Of a stretch of DNA of 34,872 nucleotides, positions 34,239 to 34,872 are shown one piece after another (the first letter of the stretch is position 1; every line of letters starts with the position of its first letter). Origin of the DNA: Lachnospira sp. UBA2821 (GTDB lineage Bacteria > Bacillota > Clostridia > Lachnospirales > Lachnospiraceae). The position numbers were made by a program, and so were the translations under genes. The notes below the pieces were generated by a model. That model searched no databases, was not told the DNA's origin, and worked only from the letters and a program-made list of their open reading frames with translations. The stretch spans positions 1-34,872 of the forward strand of contig DEGR01000047.1 of the NCBI GenBank assembly GCA_002351535.1, in the 5' to 3' direction.

Positions 34239-34721
34239 ATGGCACGAAAGGATGTCGAACAATTCAATCTTCGGCTTAATCTGAATAATCCGAATCATTT
34301 GAAGATATATCGAACCTTCCAAGACCTGAATACTGACATTCATAAGTCGAGAAATAACTTCATTATTGAAGCGTTGCTAAGATATATTAACGGTATTTCA
34401 GATGAAGATTTGACCTTTACCGGGTCGAAGAAAAAGCAGGAGGCAGACAGATATGTTACCAAGTCAGAAATTGCTGAACTGGAAACGAGAATAACTGCGA
34501 AAGTTATGAAAGAAGTTGCTGAAATGATGGGAAGAGCTGCGTTAGGCAATCAGGGAATGATGATAAATCCTATGATGATGCAGTCCTATATGCAGATGGC
34601 ACAAACTACTCAGCAGGAAGCACCCAAAGAAAACGAGACAAAAGATGTTTCAGAGGAAGAGGATGCAACATTGCAGGAAATGTCACTAATGTTTGCTCAA
34701 GGAGAATTTGGAAAGGAGTAA
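34239..34721 (+). CDS. ParR-like ribbon-helix-helix partner of ParM
   Basis: A 160-residue protein. The first 50 residues read as a ribbon-helix-helix DNA-binding fold: beta strand FNLRLNL, helix NHLKIYRTFQDL, helix SRNNFIIEALLRYI. The middle (KSEIAELETRITAKVMKEVA) is a coiled helix and the rest is Met/Gln/Glu-rich. Position directly after parM and the fold agree with a centromere-binding ParR adaptor; I infer this from fold and order, since the sequence itself is not closely recognised. ATG 34239 is chosen because GGGAGG at 34225-34230 lies eight bases before it. Confidence 0.75.
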   Translation: MARKDVEQFNLRLNLNNPNHLKIYRTFQDLNTDIHKSRNNFIIEALLRYINGISDEDLTFTGSKKKQEADRYVTKSEIAELETRITAKVMKEVAEMMGRAALGNQGMMINPMMMQSYMQMAQTTQQEAPKENETKDVSEEEDATLQEMSLMFAQGEFGKE

Positions 34722-34726
34722 AGCCT

Positions 34727-34872
34727 ATGGCAGTAATAAGCGGAATCGGAAATGTGTTACTTACCATATTGAAATGGATATTAAAAATAGTATTAGGAAT
34801 ACTCAGACTGGTATTGGAGGTGGCAAAAATCTTTCTGCTTCTGCTTAATCTGGTATTCAGAGTGTTTATGGC
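34727..34872 (+). CDS. Partial small hydrophobic membrane protein
   Basis: The first 48 residues of a protein that continues past the window. It starts at ATG 34727 after AAAGGAG (34712-34718) and reads MAVISGIGNVLLTILKWILK then repeated Leu/Ile/Val-rich segments with scattered Lys and Arg, i.e. amphipathic or membrane helices. Small proteins of this type follow the parMR pair in related conjugative elements; I do not recognise a function. Confidence 0.65.
   Translation, partial: MAVISGIGNVLLTILKWILKIVLGILRLVLEVAKIFLLLLNLVFRVFM

Larger units (their letters stand above)
32580..34872 (+). mobile_element. Left part of an integrated conjugative-type element in fic (TndX-type target)
   Basis: The element begins where the Fic motif breaks (around 32577-32582, either GA dinucleotide being a possible crossover) and continues past the window end. 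It carries a structured leader, DUF5348, ParM-like and ParR-like genes and a small hydrophobic protein, a set common in conjugative elements of gut Clostridia. Tn5397 of Clostridioides difficile is known to insert by its large serine recombinase TndX at a GA core in Fic-domain genes, so a TndX/TnpX-like recombinase at the far end is expected but not seen. The right end and the rest of fic are outside the window. Confidence 0.75.

Noticed and set aside
1..34872. CRISPR array, tRNA or rRNA genes
   Set aside because: No regularly spaced repeat set, no cloverleaf with CCA-type ends and no rRNA-like stretch was seen on either strand by reading; a covariance-model scan was not possible.

Overview
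The window is an AT-rich, densely packed, mostly one-strand stretch of a low-GC Gram-positive chromosome. Gene content and order suggest an anaerobic Clostridia of the Lachnospiraceae type: scpA-scpB, a five-gene biotin/Na+ decarboxylase operon, cmk-ispH-S1, rsmD, asnB, tmcAL/ackA, yceD-rpmF, strong AGGAGG ribosome sites and GTG/TTG starts. The species cannot be named from sequence reading alone. No rRNA, tRNA or CRISPR array was recognised.

Layout. 64-3516: a membrane LTA-synthase-like sulfatase-fold enzyme, then scpA and scpB (chromosome condensation), closed by a clear terminator. 3658-7431: a sugar ABC importer operon (lipoprotein plus two permeases, no ATPase gene) behind a near-consensus promoter and ended by a strong terminator. 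7512-8675: a secreted D,D-carboxypeptidase. 8743-14016: carboxyltransferase, OadG-like, biotin carrier, OadB and OadA, i.e. a sodium-pumping decarboxylase that also carries the parts of a transcarboxylase. 14103-18891: RpiR regulator, HI0933-type flavoprotein, cmk, ispH and an S1-domain protein whose start lies inside ispH. 19021-21131: orphan CheR, rsmD and an acidic coiled-coil protein. 21155-22066 (minus): YlbJ-like membrane protein. 22096-27992: pepD, asnB, WalJ-like hydrolase, ACT protein, PFL/UPF0210 protein. 28004-29230 (minus): tmcAL, divergent from ackA (29437-30636), then yceD-rpmF.

From 31400 onward the window becomes accessory. A 450-base AT-rich gap full of direct and inverted repeats leads to an HTH-Fic gene. 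That gene is cut exactly inside the Fic catalytic motif HPFxDGNGR (intact through HPFQD, lost after 32580). What follows is the left end of an integrated conjugative-type element: two hairpin terminators around a structured leader with competing pairings, a DUF5348 gene, a ParM-like actin ATPase, a ribbon-helix-helix ParR-like partner and the start of a hydrophobic protein that runs off the window. Insertion into the Fic motif is the known target preference of the Tn5397 serine recombinase TndX, so the element is probably driven by a TndX-type recombinase lying outside the window.

The least explained parts are the element's structured leader (32591-32863), the 20-bp perfect palindrome over the fic promoter, and the combination of decarboxylase pump and transcarboxylase subunits in one operon.
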